Assembly (NCBI GenBank): GCA_026545225.1
Contig: CM048846.1
Location: forward strand, 88,367,270 to 88,431,269
Direction: 5' to 3'
Length of the DNA: 64,000 nucleotides
Origin: Cornus controversa
Taxonomy: Eukaryota; Streptophyta; Magnoliopsida; Cornales; Cornaceae
This document shows positions 1 to 13,732 of this stretch, in pieces. How positions within the stretch are numbered: the first letter of the stretch is position 1; each line of letters starts with the position of its first letter. Below the pieces are notes generated by a model. It was given only the letters and a program-made list of their open reading frames with translations, was not told the origin of the DNA and did no database searches. Position numbers and translations under genes: made by a program.

Positions 1-226
1 TTCATAAGCAAAAAATGACTAACAAATAATCCAAAACTTCAATATAGTGTTGTTTATAATCCTACCAGTGGAAAATCAAGCACGATATTCATATAGCACG
101 TCATAATACTATAAACCATGTCAAGACAATGTTGTCTTACAAGAAAAGGAAAATAAAATAAATAAATCATATAAATGTATCTATCACAAAACCAAAAAAT
201 AAAATACAAATTCAATAATACAAGCT
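1..226. other. Non-coding, AT-rich edge of window
   Basis: No coding signal seen. It lies just downstream of the 3' end of the minus-strand CACTA transposase remnant, so it is probably 3' sequence of that element. No CACTA terminus is visible, so the element's end is presumably outside the window. Confidence 0.4.
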
Positions 227-3200
227 TCAGGTGTCATCCAAATCAGTATCATCTTCAGACAGTAAATTTGGTTCCTCATCTGAACTGTGTTGAATGTCAT
301 TTCCCTCATCCTCGACAAGCCATAAGTCATCATTAGTTGGTGCTTCACCATTACATTTCTCAATCACTTCAGCATCAAAAGTTTCACCCTCCAAGTCATC
401 CCTGTTTAAAGGGACTGGATCCATATCCAAATCTGCCTCAACAACACTATCCATGATGCTTGGTTCATTCTCTTGATATGCTGCAATGTCTCCCATTTCA
501 TCATCTACTCCAGCTTCATCCTCTACTTTAGGTACATCAAACGAGTTTCTATTTGTTATATCTTGAACTACCTCCTATGTCCCTTGTAATTTATTATCTT
601 TGACATAGAAACATTGCTTTGCTTGATTTGCTAGTACAAACAGTTCATCTTTGTATGCTCTACTAGCTACATTTACGCTCATGAAATAAACATCTCTATG
701 TATGCCAGTCCGAACGTCAAACCAATCATATTTGAAAAGAAAATTTTGTCTCCCCAAAAGATATTGTAACTCGATGATATCTGTTAGGACACCATAGTAA
801 TCTTGGGTTTTTCCTTTCACTAGCACACCACTATTTTGTGTCCGTCGATGTCGCTCTCTTTCCTTAGTATGAAACCTAATTTCATTTACAATACAAGCAA
901 AATATTGATTTACTCGAGTATCAGGTCCACAGGTAATGAATACAGATTATCACAAGTTATTGCCTTATCACGATGACTCATTTCCTTTATCTATTGAATT
1001 TTTTTTAATGTGTTATCTAAATACATAATGGCACATCATTTAAATTAAATAAAAGAATTTGATTTAAGTATGTCAAATATATACATGATGGACTTACTTG
1101 TGTTTCAAACCATCTCAAAAATTCTTTTGCATGTCTTAAAGGAATATTGCGTAGGTTATTTATTGTCAGTGCTGTCTTGCATTTACTAAACAATTTCATG
1201 GTGTTAAAATACAATTGTATATATGTATTTAGAAATAGACAATATATTCAAAAAACTGATAAGATCTGATATACAATAAGTTACTTACTCTTCTCATTCC
1301 ATGACTTCTTCACAATTCCTTAACACATATGATCGAGCCATGCCCATGTCTGCACAGTTCAATATCTCCATCTCTTGCACCCCTAGAGGTCGAACCACTT
1401 GCTTTAGATCTGAAAAAGTTGACCAACCATTGTTACAATCTCCCTCACTATTTCTTTCTTCTCAATTGAATTGTATCTCAATCCCTCGAAGAAACTTTGA
1501 ACAAAATGTGAAGCAATCATTATCCACATAAGCTTTAGCAATGGATCCTTCAGGATGTGCTTTGTTACGCACGTACCATTTGAGTGTGTGCAAAAATTTA
1601 GACAAATTAAAATAATAAAAAATAATTCGATGCAAGTCAAAAATAAAAATTGTCATTAAAGAATGTAAATTTTTAGTGTACTAAAAATATTCAACACCTT
1701 TCAATGGGGGTACATCCACCGATATTGTGAGGGCCCTGCGATGATGGCTTCACGGGGCAAATGCAGAGCCAAGTGCACCATTATGTCAAAAAATGATGGA
1801 GGAAATATCATCTCCAACTTGCATAGTATAACAACGATGTCTCTTTCCATTGACTCTAAGTCATCAACTTTAACGGTTCGACAACACAACTCCTTGAAAA
1901 ATAAACCAAGCTCTCCTATTACGTTACAAATATCTGAATCTAAAAATCCTCGTATCCCTATAGGAAGGAGACGTTGTAAGAGAATGTGTGAATCATGACT
2001 TTTCAATCCATATATCTTACAAGTCTGAACATTCACTCATCGACTTATGTTCGATGCATAACCATCTGGGAACTTAACTGATTTTAGCCATTCATAAAGT
2101 TGCCTTTTATCATTCTTTAACAATGTGTAACATGCTTGTGGCATCTCAAAATTTTCACCTTTACGCATAAGGTGGAGTTCTTTTCTAGTCCCCATTGCTG
2201 CTAAATCCAACCGACTTTTCAATGTGTCCTTTGTTTTTCCATCGATGCCCAATAATGTCCCCAACTCATTATCACATATATTTTTCTCTACATACATAAT
2301 GTCTAAGTTGTGCCGTAGCAAAAGCATTTGTTAATAAGGGAGTTCAAAGAAAATGTTCTTTTTTGTCCAATTAAGTTCAAAATCCTCACAAGTTCGCTTC
2401 TTGTTATTTGGTCCCTTTCTAAAAATAACCTCGGGTATGAGGGTAAGTTGTTCTAGAATTTTATCACCTGTCAACTGCTTCAGTGGCACTCTGTCTTTCC
2501 TCTTACCATTAAATTGTTTATAATGCTTCCTAAAAACATGATCGAATGGCAAAAATATATGACTTCCCAAATAACATATCTTCCGTCCATGACTCAAATA
2601 ACAAGAACATATTTCTTTGTTATAATTTGAACATGCTAGATAACCCTTTGTCATCCATATGGAAGCCATTGCATAGGCGAAAAAGTCAGTTATGGTCCAA
2701 ATCATTGCCGCATACATTTTAAAGTTGCATTTACTATAAGCATCATAAGTCATCACACCATCTGTCCATAATTCTTTCAACTCATCAACCAACGGTCGCA
2801 GATACACATTAATGTCATTACCAGGCAATCTTGGACCAAGAATAAGTAGTGACATAAACATATATGGTTCCTTCATACATATCCAAGGTGGTAAATTATA
2901 GGGCACAATCAGCACAGGCCACATACTATAGGCATTACTCATATCACCAAAAGGATTAAATCCATCAGTTGCTAATCCAAGACGAACGTTATGGGAATTG
3001 CTGCAAACCAATTATACTTATTGTCAAAATCTTCCCAAACTTGTGAATCAGTTGGACGTCTTAACTCATTTGTCTAGCTCCTTCACACGTTTCTCCTTAT
3101 GCCACCGCATGTCTAAGGCTGTATCTTTTGACATAAACAATATTTGAAGCCTTGGTTTTAAAGAAAAATGTGGAAGAACCTTTTGAGGGATCTTCTTACC

Positions 3201-3968
3201 CTTTCCTTCGTGAGGTTTATACCTTGACTCACCACACTGTGAACAATTTTCTTTATTTTCATTCTCCTTCTAGAATAGAGCACAATCATTTTTACATGCA
3301 TGGATACACTTATATCCGAGACCCAACTCACGCAATAAGCTTTTAGTCTAGTAATGAGACTTTGGTAACACATTGGTGTCAGGAAGAATATCCTTAAATG
3401 CCTCAAGCATCATGTCAAAAGTTTTTTTCATCATTTGATTTATAACATTCACATGAAACAACTTCAATATTGCTGATAACTTAGAGTATTTTTTACACCC
3501 TGCCCACAATTCACATTGTGCATCATTTAGCAATCTATCAAAATTTCCCCCTCCCACACCAACTTCAGGTGAATCTTCTTTTTCTTCATCATTATTGAAG
3601 TTTCACATCTGTACATTATCCAATAACTCAAATACATTATCAACAATTCTGTCTTCATCGTGGATATTTTCCACACTAACATTAGCATTGACATTAACAT
3701 TATTGCTGTTATAACAAACCTCCCCATGATATATCCAATTGGTATAATCCTTGTCCATCCCAACCTCATCAAGATGCTTCTCAACATCTTTAATTAGAAG
3801 ATAGGATTTGTTTTTGCAACGATGACATGGACATCGACACCTATCGGCCGAGTTTGTATGACAACTAGCCACCTCAATGAACTGTTGTATGCTATTAAAA
3901 TACTCTTGACTACCCCTAGTGTGATGATGAATCCAAGACTTATTCATGTAACTAGCTGTACAAAACAT
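227..3968 (-). pseudogene. Decayed CACTA (En/Spm) TnpD-type transposase
   Basis: Minus-strand fragments follow the exact domain order of plant CACTA TnpD proteins. Transposase-associated N-terminal domain is at 3947-3603 (MNKSWIHHHTR start, then a Cys/His cluster CRCPCHRCKNK). A linker lies at about 3557-3158, and Tnp2/Transposase_21 at 3011-2331 (RLGLATDGFNPFGD, GPRLPGNDINVYLRPL). The block after the intron is at 2327-2037 (LDIMYVEKNICDNELGTLLG), DUF4218 at 2036-1701 (FDIMVHLALHL, QYRWMYP), DUF4216 at 826-575 (YYGVLTDIIELQY, FKYDWFDV) and an acidic C-terminus at 496-227. The family cuts and pastes CACTA-ended elements in the nucleus. Several frameshifts and stops separate the blocks, so it cannot make a full protein. 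It belongs to a different lineage from the copy at 46.6 kb. No terminal repeats were found, so only the gene is placed, not the element. Confidence 0.9.
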
Positions 3969-6730
3969 GAAACGTTGTTTCAGACCTTCATAGAAAAAGG
4001 TTCAGTAATTAAAGCCCTTAATAGAATCTTTTTAAGAAAATTGAACTTTAGATGTGCAGATTTCTGTGCAATTGCTAATTAATTCTCTAGCAAGCCCTAA
4101 CATGTCACAAAGTATGATTTGACTGAAGATTGAAAATAGAAATAGGCAGCATTTTAAATCAACTTTTACAAGGCAAATATACATAATGTATGCTTGATTA
4201 CATTTGCTAGAAAGACTTTATCAACCCAGAAATTAATATGCACACATTTAGCTTTTTCTGAAAATTTATGACATTAATATGAATTGAACCTAATTGTCTT
4301 GTTGTATAGATTTTAGCATGGAATACACTTATTTTGATACCCTTTAATTAATTAGTTTTGGCTATAGCACTTTCCAAATCTTTAATTTCTCTTAATAGAT
4401 TCTAATTGTCATGAGCGGTCTGGTGAGGTTGTTGTTGGGGTTTTGCTATGGTAAAATTTGTATGGGGCTACAATCCATATTTCATGATGCCAATGCTTTC
4501 CTGTTTTTGTTTATGCTTTGTGGGCAGGTATTCAGAATTGCTGGTAGTCAGGTTAGGGGTGGTGTGGATGCCCTTCAGGGATGGATTATGTGCTGTGTGT
4601 ATTATGTAGTTTTATTCGAAGATAAAGAAAGGCACAAGTAAGAATTTATCTGAGGCTATTGATATTCGAAGATGAAGAAAGGCACATACATTTTAATATT
4701 TCATTTGCTTTTATTCCTTTCTTTTTTGCATTGAAATATTGTATATAAATCTATATTGTTACATTATTACTTTAAAATAGATGAAATCCAGTGTCTTATG
4801 TAAAATATCATTTTATCCTAAAAATAGAGGAATGAATGTTAAAAAGTACTAAATTTGAGCGATATCTCCGTGTCAATTTGATTATATGATATGTCTGGCA
4901 CTTCAAGAGTCTTAGACTCATATACCTACCTCCTATTTAGATCTTTGAAACATAGCTGAATGATGCTGGTATTGGTATGAATATGTGATTTCCACATTTA
5001 TATAAAGTCATCTGAGACACTAGTAGATGAAATCACATAGTAAATCTACAGTACTGCTAGCCATGCAGCTATGAAAGAGGAATTTTTCTAAGTATTTTGT
5101 GAATGAAAGTGTCCAATTCATTGCTCTATTACACTGTTCTATCCAATTGGTGCCAATTAATATTATTAGTTAAAACCCTCTGCACTTAGAGTTGCAGTGC
5201 AATAGAATAGACATGCTCTATAGCATCTTTGCTCATCAACATTTTCACTTTACTTCTTATGCCATTTCAATACATTTTTAGCAAGTGATTTGGTGTTGTT
5301 GAGTACTCCACACAAATAATAGTTTGAATCAAGACCCAGAACCTATTTTCTTTTAGGATGGTTAAACATTTCAAAACATTTAAAGTGCACTAAATAGGAT
5401 TTGGACTTTTTTCTAACTAGAATAGTACACCAATTAATATGTAAAGATTGTTAAGAGAAAGCTTAACCTCGCCATATATCTTGTATTTTTTAAATGTATT
5501 TATTAAAAATAAATCAACAAAATAGAAAAAAAAATTATAAACCCAATAAATAGGAAGTAAATGTTAAAGAAAAGAAAGTTAAACTATTTTTAAGTGTAAA
5601 ATATTAAAAGAAACCGTATGAACTGAAATTTAGAGGATGGAACTAATGCAATATGTAGAATGAGATGGTCAAATGTATTACAAGAATATTAAAAGAGATT
5701 CTTGTATAATCAGAAGGAAAATGCTCATTACCCAATACAAACTTGATGGTGAAATGAGGATGTCCATAACCAGTAGTAAAGAAAAACAGACAACCAAAAT
5801 TTGATAGACAACTATAAATCAAACAAGTTTTATGTGAATGAGGTCATGCAAGTTCGGTGTCGTCCCAACTTCTATATATACCTACTTAAATCCCCAACTG
5901 ACACCTTAAAAAAAATTTACCGTTCTACCAAAGGATATCATAGGCCTTTCCACAAAATTCAACAATGTGAGGCCTGGGATACAAATATTATCTCCTTCTA
6001 GGTCATATCTTTATATTTATAGAAAAGGTAAATTCATGGTAATCATCTACAACAATAAATAAATAAATAGACAGCCACAAGAAAGGACATGCAACTGAAA
6101 CTAGATGCAGAACAACGACTAAATAAAATACTCTTGACAATATAATTTAAACCAAAATAATGCCAACTTGCTACTTGTTTATCCTCCTTCCTAACCCAAT
6201 ACAACATCCCCACCACCACTGAAAATAATAATAATAATAATACAATCTAGGGAAATAAAAAAATATATATATAAAACAAAGAGAAATAATCATGATATCA
6301 TACATGACAAAATTATGAATAAAAAATAAGTAATCCAAACAACCAAATTATGACAAAATTAAGTGTTTTTAAATGCTATGAATAGAAATCAAGAAGATGT
6401 CTTTATCATCAATCACAATATCTCTAAAAAAAACACATAATTTGGTTGTTTGTATGCGTGCTCACTGATGGTACCAAACGCGTAAACGATTGGAAGGTTG
6501 GTGGAAAGTCATAAGCAAATTCCTCATCTGTATGTATACCTTCAAAGTAAGTGGGAGGAAATGGCTGAGATTTGATCGAATAGAGGCATCTAGCGTAATT
6601 GCTACTAGAATTTTTAATATATGCAGAGTACTTATAGCTATTTCATATCGTGTCTATATATATACACACTTATTGCTATCCAGATCTCTAACTCCAAGTA
6701 ATTTGGCACACACAATTAAGCAAGCTTGGT
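3969..6730. other. Intergenic, no recognisable gene
   Basis: AT-rich DNA upstream of the TIR exon. An open frame at 4411-4641 (+) has no family signature I recognise. Just after it the phrase attcgaagatgaagaaagg occurs twice (about 4613 and 4661), a short local duplication. A run of AAT repeats lies near 6223-6241. I found no CACTA terminus here that would close the element at 0.2-4.0 kb. Confidence 0.4.
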
Positions 6731-7212
6731 ATGGCTTATTCTTCACTGCCTCGATGGGAATATGATGTGTTCTTGAGTTTCAGAGGCTGTGACACTCGCA
6801 GAACCTTCATTAGCCATCTCTACATGGCTCCGTGTGAGAAAGGATTCAAAACCTTCAAAGATAACGAAAAGCTTGAGACAGGAAAATATATTTTTTCAGA
6901 TCTCGTGAAAAATATCAATTTATCCAACATTGCTTTGATGGTTTTCTCGGAAAACTACGCTAATTCGTCATGGTGCTTGGATGAAGTGGTGGAGATCAAT
7001 GAGTGCAGGAGAACCAAGGGACAAATAGTTTTCCCCATCTTCTACAATGTGAAAGCATATCAAGTTCGGAACCAGGTGATGAGTTTTGCTGAAGCATTCT
7101 CCAGGCATGCAGAAACTTACAAGGAAGATATGGAAAGGGTGCAGAGATGGAGGGTCGCTTTGAAGGAAGCAGCAAGTACAGGCGGCTTGGACTTGGAAGA
7201 TGCAGCAAATGG
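6731..7212 (+). pseudogene. TIR-domain resistance-gene exon 1, truncated (TNL-type)
   Basis: The frame opens with MAYSSLPRWEYDVFLSFRG and runs through a whole TIR domain of about 160 residues. TIR domains of plant immune receptors are NADases that signal through EDS1. Visible motifs: YDVFLSFRG (residues 11-19), VFSENYANSSWCLDEVVEI with the conserved Glu after WCLD, GQIVFPIFYNV, and FAEAFSRH. A donor GT at 7213, right after the typical DLEDAANG exon end, fits the known TNL first-exon boundary. Anomalies: the usual FRGEDTR is FRGCDTR, and the usual YDVDPSDVR is YNVKAYQVR. No NB-ARC or LRR exon follows in the next 8 kb; reading past the donor gives only an unrelated tail to 7309. Either a gene fragment or a TIR-only gene; fragment is more likely. 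Confidence 0.75.
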
Positions 7213-7214
7213 GT

Positions 7215-7576
7215 ATATGACTCTATATGTTCTAGATCTGCTTCATACAGTTATAACAATCACTGATTTATCTATCAACTTAATTAGACCTAAACATAAC
7301 AGTCATTGACCCAAGCAAGGACGCGGACAATCATTTCAAACTTGTTGAAATTTTTGGGTTTCCTCAGCCCTTTAATGATAAATTAAGAAAAATTAGATCC
7401 TTTTCTTTTTCAATTTTGACTAGTATCTATGACTAGAATAAAACAATCATAAACTCGATGGGCAGGGCCATTTCTTGTAATGATGGAACCATTCTTCGCT
7501 CGGGATGTGTAATTATCATTATTTTAAATTAGATACAAAATATGATGAGAAGAGCATATACAAAATTATTACACTT
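7215..7576. other. No NB-ARC exon downstream of the TIR exon
   Basis: This is where the NB-ARC exon of a TNL gene would be expected after the first intron. I see no P-loop (GxGGxGKT-like) or RNBS motif in any frame. Confidence 0.4.
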
Positions 7577-7999
7577 GGTTAGTTTGGTACGCTGGAATGA
7601 AATGATGTGGGAATGGAATGAAGTCAGGAATGAAATGAGAATGAGAATAGAATGGAATGACCATTCTCATTCTAATGTTTGGCTACAGATAGAGAATAAT
7701 GTAGGAATGAAATGGTATTAAAGAAGAGAGAGAGGATGATTTATATATATTCTAGAGTAAGTTGTAAAAGAGAGAGATACATTAATGAAGAGAGAGAGAA
7801 TGATTTTAATAATAAGTAGGAATGGAATGACCATTCCATGATTCAAGAAGTGGAATGGATTTGTTGGAATGAGCATTCCAAGGGAATGACTTGGAATGAC
7901 CATTCCATTTCTAATGAAGCACAACAAACGAGAGAAAGGGAATCAAAGGTAGAATGACCATTCCATTCCACTTCCATTCCTGCGTACCAAATTAGCCCT
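7577..7999. mobile_element. MITE-like element with GGTTAGTTTGGTACGC ends
   Basis: The left end reads ggttagtttggtacgctgg and the right end, reverse-complemented, begins gggctaatttggtacgcagg, giving an imperfect terminal inverted repeat of about 40 bp. The interior is rich in GGAATGA/TCATTCC on both strands and has no coding capacity. The size and ends fit a non-autonomous DNA transposon. I could not find a clean target-site duplication, so the superfamily is open and the borders may be off by a few bases. Confidence 0.65.
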
Positions 8000-9794
8000 A
8001 AAAGAATGAAAAAATACAATGTGAGAATGAAGCGAAAGGTGATGAGGATCTAACGATGAACATTTAAACCCCTTATGGGAATTTTTTTGTTGATGTTGGT
8101 GAAAACTAAAATCACTATATACATAAAAGCCTATTTATAAGCGCATAATCTTAGAAGCCAAGTAAACTTAAGATTCAAGAAATTATAGTCCTAGATAATT
8201 TAGGAAATGGTGCAGAAAACCTATGTGGTTTAGGAAAAAATATATAATCTAACAGTAGATATAATAAGAAATATATAATCTAATAGTTGTGACACAAGCA
8301 TATACCTTTTCTTCTCATTATATTCTTTATTCTTTGCTTGAGCTATAGTTGTTTGTGAGGCATTGTAACAAATGTGTTTTATTTCTAATTCTATCATTTA
8401 TTGTCCTGTTGCACATCCATCTCAACATTTTTATTTGCCACACTCACCTTATGCATAAGTCAATACTTCATAATTGCCCCACATTTTATCCAATAGAGTA
8501 CAACTGGTTTAATAATTGTTTTATAAAACTTTCCTTCCAATTTTAACGGGATCCACTGATCAAAAATATATTAGATGCAATACTCAAGCTTTTAATCCAT
8601 CATGTCTTGATTTTATAATTAAAATCATCTCAAATTTTCCCGTAATTATGAATAATTTAACCTAAGTAACAAAAATGTTCTTTTTCTTTTTGTACCTCTT
8701 GATTCTCAATCTTACCTACATCTTCACTTGTATTTCTAGATTAAGAAAATTTATACTCCATTCATTCACTTTTATTTCTACTATCTTAAAACCTAATAGA
8801 AAAGGGGATATGTTGAGAATCAAACCTAGGATTTCTAATACAAATAGAAGCAATTTTGCCACTCAATCCAGCAATATTTTTATCAATGCATGAAACATGA
8901 CAACTGAACATGGAGATTTGATCACCAATAAATGAAAAAGAAAGAAAAAAAAGTGGAGGCGTGGTCCTCTTTGATATCTCATTTAAACGACGAAGAAATT
9001 ACCACAGAGACCACCACAGAAATCAGAACATAAACAAAAATGGTGCCATGCTTAAAATTCCTCATATTTTGCTTGGCTATAGATATTACATAACCATGCG
9101 GGCTTCTCAAGACACTTCTATTATCATTTTTTTTGTGTTTTTTCTGACACCCTCCAATTTTCACACATGAGTTGGTCAGACTCACACACGAAAATGAAAA
9201 GGCGGCAAGCAATTGACAATAAACAACTACAGAATACAAGATGAAATAAAGAAAAAATTTAATAGCATAAAGAAAATCTAATAAATAATAAATTTCAAAC
9301 CATAAATCTCCATAACTAATTCATAATTTAATTCAGAATATATACAAAAATTCTCAATTAAATACAACTCGGAATCCAGTAACTCAAGGACCCCTATATC
9401 CAAATCTGGAAATAAACAATAGTCTAATAATCTGAAAAATAAAATAGTTACAAATCCCTACTTTGAAAAGAGTGGAATAGAATATAGACATGGGAATCTA
9501 AGAAGAAACCTGAACACAACTTTGTGGCTGAAACTGCCTTTGACCTAAAAGTTTATCAACAATAAGTGGATTAATTTCACGAGCAAGTCATCTCTACTAC
9601 AGCCAACAGAGTACTGATAAACCCACCATTTTCATAAACATAATAACGAACTGATAATAACATCTACACATATTAACTATATATAGATGACAATTTATAA
9701 ATTATACAAAATTAAACAATTCAATTGTGTTGACATAATCCACACATAAGAAATATACATATGTGATCAATAAACTAAATCATAAAGGTATAGT
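8000..9794. other. Intergenic, nothing recognised
   Basis: AT-rich DNA with short, hydrophobic chance frames only. No transposase, domain motif or structured repeat was found. Confidence 0.4.
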
Positions 9795-10822
9795 TAGTAT
9801 TATTAAAGATTCTAAGCGCATTAAGGTGCTTAAGGTCCTTTGGAGCCTAGTCGCAAAGCGCAAGGCAAGGCGAGGTGTACGCCTGAGTGAAGTGAGGTGC
9901 ACAATTGAAAAATTAAAGTGTTATAAAATAATTCATATCTCATAATCAATATTGTGCTTAAGAAATATAGTCGATTGATGCTTAAGCTATTTTATACCTA
10001 ACCCAAGTTTAAGACAATATGTTAAAAAAAAAAAAAAAAAAAAAGGAGCAACAAAAATAATAACTAATAATTTAGTACAAGTGTACAACATTGAAAAACC
10101 TAGAAAGAGGGAGAGAAGAAGACGAAGAGAGAAAGAGAGTTACAGTGCACAAAAAAAAAAAAGACTAACTGTTCCAAAAAAAATTAAAAATAGAGTTACA
10201 AAGCACAATTTGCTGTCAAATTAAGAAGAAAAATAGAGAGAGAAAGTCGAAGAAGACGAAGAAAGAGTGAGAGGGCCAGCACAAAACAGATCAATAAAAA
10301 AACGAAGAGAGAAGTAAACTAAGAAAGAGAAGAAGAAAAAAAAAAGACGAAGAGAGATAGAAGTAGCAGATGAAGAGAGAAAGAAGAAGAGAACTGATCT
10401 GATCCAGCTGATTATGATGCCTCTGCAAGCTTTTTTTCATTCATGAACTTTGGCTGTTCTAAGACTTCTTAGTCATTCATGTCTTCTTTTGGTTTTTTAG
10501 GGTTTTTTTTATATAAAAGTTCCAGAACATATCAGACTTACCTTTTTTGATTTAGAAGACAAAAATAATAACATTAATATAGTATTACAAGACAAAAGGA
10601 AAGGCACTAAAAGACAAAAGGAAAGACAATAACAATATTAAAAGGCAAAAGAGAAGGCAATAACAAGTTAACAAAAGTAAGAAAACAGGATAGCAGTCGG
10701 GCGCACCTGAAAATAATCATCAAGCAAGGACAAGGCGCGCGCCTTATAAAGGTCGATGCGCGTGTGCACAGCACAAATGCAAAACTTGCGTCTGACGCCC
10801 AGACATGCATTTAACAACACTG
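9795..10822. mobile_element. Non-autonomous hAT-like element with GC-rich ends
   Basis: The left end tagtattattaaagattc matches, imperfectly, the reverse complement of the right end (cagtgttgttaaatgcatg). Both lead into GC-rich GGCGC/GCGCC-containing segments that contrast with the AT-rich surroundings. The 8 bases outside are ggtatagt on the left and ggtatggc on the right, 6 of 8 matching, consistent with an old hAT target duplication. The interior is AG-rich with poly-A near 10024-10045 and codes for nothing I recognise. Confidence 0.5.
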
Positions 10823-10830
10823 GGTATGGC

Positions 10831-11627
10831 CAAATCAATCATGCTGACAATTATAAATAAATAGACAATTCAATTATGCCAGTAATTATATATAAGCATA
10901 AAAATAGATAACTCAATCATACCTACAATTATATATAAAAGTAAAAATAAGCAATTCAACCATATATGCAAATAACCATGTACCCGACAACTCAATTATG
11001 TCGTAGCAACTCAACTACGCTAATTGTTACTAGTGAATCCGACTTATTAGCCAACTCACAGTAGTTCCATTACACATATACAATTTACAATGTGTTAAAA
11101 ATATACATAAACATATTTAACAATTTATCTAAATATTTCTCACAATTATATGATGAAAGTAACATTCTAAGCTCTTATGCATAATCAAAATATTTCAACA
11201 CAACTATTAAATCAACCATCATCATAACCTGAAATTTCAAAGAAAAACAGTGCATTAAACATCAATGCTTAGAAAATTAAACAACTAATGCACTACACAG
11301 CTTTATTCCTCTCATACTAGTTCATTGAATTTTGAAAAGAAAACAATCATACATATAATTCAAATAGTAGCATAAGGATAACACTACACATATATTTGAA
11401 ATCATAGCATACAAAGCATCTAGGACAATAGGTAGAGTAACATATACGTTTATATAACATACTTAAACATGAATCATACAAACAATAGATATAACAACCA
11501 ATATATATACATGTAACAGATTGTATACAAATTAAAACCAGCATGTGTACATGGTTGCATATATGTAACACACACACACACATATAACAAATCAAAACCG
11601 TGTAGCAATTATAACGACAATATAACA

Positions 11628-11659
<32 letters not shown>

Positions 11660-12719
11660 GTATATATATCAGATTTACACATACCTATAATATACATATA
11701 GCAATTTATATACCAACTACCATAGAGTTTATACACCTAATTTAAACTTGAACTATACACCTAACACATATTTGATTAACAATTCTGCCATAATAAAGAA
11801 CAATAATAATATATAAATATAAATAGACAATTCTAACATGCGTGTGCGTGTGTGTGTATATCTTTTCATATCTTATTCCAATTTAGTATTGCATCATATG
11901 CTTCTGTAACACATCTTATCATATATTTATTATTATGAAAAGTAAGTTAAATACACATAATCATATATTTAAACTAATTTATCCTTTTTCATTAAAAATA
12001 AATATAAAATTCACATAATCCACATCATAAATCCTATGACCAAACCCGGTAATCCAGAGACATATAATCGATAATTTAGACAAGAGAAATGAGTCAATTT
12101 TATGAATAAAGAAATAAAAGAAAAATAGTACAATCTGATTGGTACAATTCACGACACTGTTCACGGGTACTTGATAATTGAATGTGTTGCATGATCTGCT
12201 TTTTGCAATACATGTATGATAATTCTAACAACACAAGAAAAACTAAACATAAAAGGAAACTAGTAGCACAAGGAAATTGCTAAAATAAAACTTTCTCCAA
12301 ATATTCTAAAAAAATATATATAAGAAACCTAATAATTAAAAACTATTAAATATGAAATTTCAGCCAATTTCGAGTTAATTTGGTCCACGAACAAAATTTT
12401 TGAAATATTGTGTAGTCTTCCTATAGGACGAAAAATGTGACTTTTGGAGACCTAAACAAAGGTTTTCGGCAAAAAATGACATGGTCTAATAGCTAAATCT
12501 ACTGAGTTTTGCTTATTGGGTCGTTTCTGATTAAGAATAAGTTTTGTGAAGTCAAAACAGGTTCGTCGAAAATTCTGTCATACATCAATGACACTATTCA
12601 TGGGAATTAAATGTAAATACACACAACACAATTTAACTCACTACATATAAATTTTATAAATGAAATCCTAGATTTTGGTTAACATACATATCTCAAAAAA
12701 ATAAAATCCTAGTTTCCAT

Positions 12720-12759
<40 letters not shown>

Positions 12760-13724
12760 TTTCAAATGTGAAGAATTTATAAATTTGAAGGCGAAGAGAA
12801 GAAAAGGTGCTTGCCTCTTTGAAAACAAAGGTAGAAATCCCGTAAGCACGAAACCCTTTGCCCAAAATCACAATCCTCTTTAATTCCTCTTCTCAAATCC
12901 TCGCTAGGGTTTGTATCTCCCTCTCTTCCTCTATATCTCTTTCTAAAAAATATAGGTTTAATGAAATTTGTAAAAAATCCTAATATATATATATATATAT
13001 TCTTCCTTAAAACATATAGACTTGGGGTAAAATTGACACATCCTTTCCACCCATGAGCCCAAACATACACTAAAACAAAACCCAATTCAAAGAAATAAAA
13101 TAATTAAATAAAGTAAATTCAATTAAAATATTTAAATAATTAAAACACAGTTAAATTAAAATCTAATTAACAATATGCAAATAAATCCAATTAAATTCAA
13201 ACTAAAATATTTAACCCTCCATAAATTCAATTAATTTATTTATAAAAAATGCTGACCGGTAGGTATTACATTTTTGTTCCCACACACATAAATGCCCTAT
13301 ATACGATGCTCCATCTCCCTTTTGAGGGAGGAAAGGTGCTGGATATTTTTGTTTTTTTTTTTAGGCGTCATATTTTGTTGTTGTTGTTGTTTAATTAGCT
13401 TGCTTTAATAGTTTAAAATGAGAGTGGATAACAATGACTGTTTCGAGGAGTGTTTTGTTTCTAGCAAGTGTTTTTCTGTATATCTTATGGTTTGGACTGC
13501 AAGAACAATGCAAAAGCTACTTTGAGTCACAACCACTTTATTTTAACGGTTCTACTCGAGTTAGATCTCACATGCAATACTGTGGATTCAGGTTCACATT
13601 ATGTTATTGAATTTGAAAACTTCTTGAATCACATATTTAAGAAACTACGAACCACAAGTTATATCCACTCCACTTGTTTGCTTTTGTTTTCGTTATTTTA
13701 CTGGTATTCTCTCGTCTGAACCTG
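10831..13724. other. Intergenic with simple repeats
   Basis: Holds CA/TA microsatellites (about 11566-11583 and 11628-11670), TG repeats (about 11840-11857), a long AT run (12722-12757) and a shorter AT run near 12984-13000. The 129-residue minus-strand frame at 11347-11736 simply translates the CA/TA repeats. No gene was recognised. Confidence 0.5.
12722..12757. repeat. (AT)n microsatellite
   Basis: Uninterrupted AT dinucleotide run of 36 bp. Confidence 0.95.
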
Positions 13725-13732
13725 GTTCTATG

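Noticed and set aside
11347-11736. 129-residue cysteine-rich frame
   Set aside because: It is a translation of CA/TA microsatellites (CVCVC, YIYIY runs).
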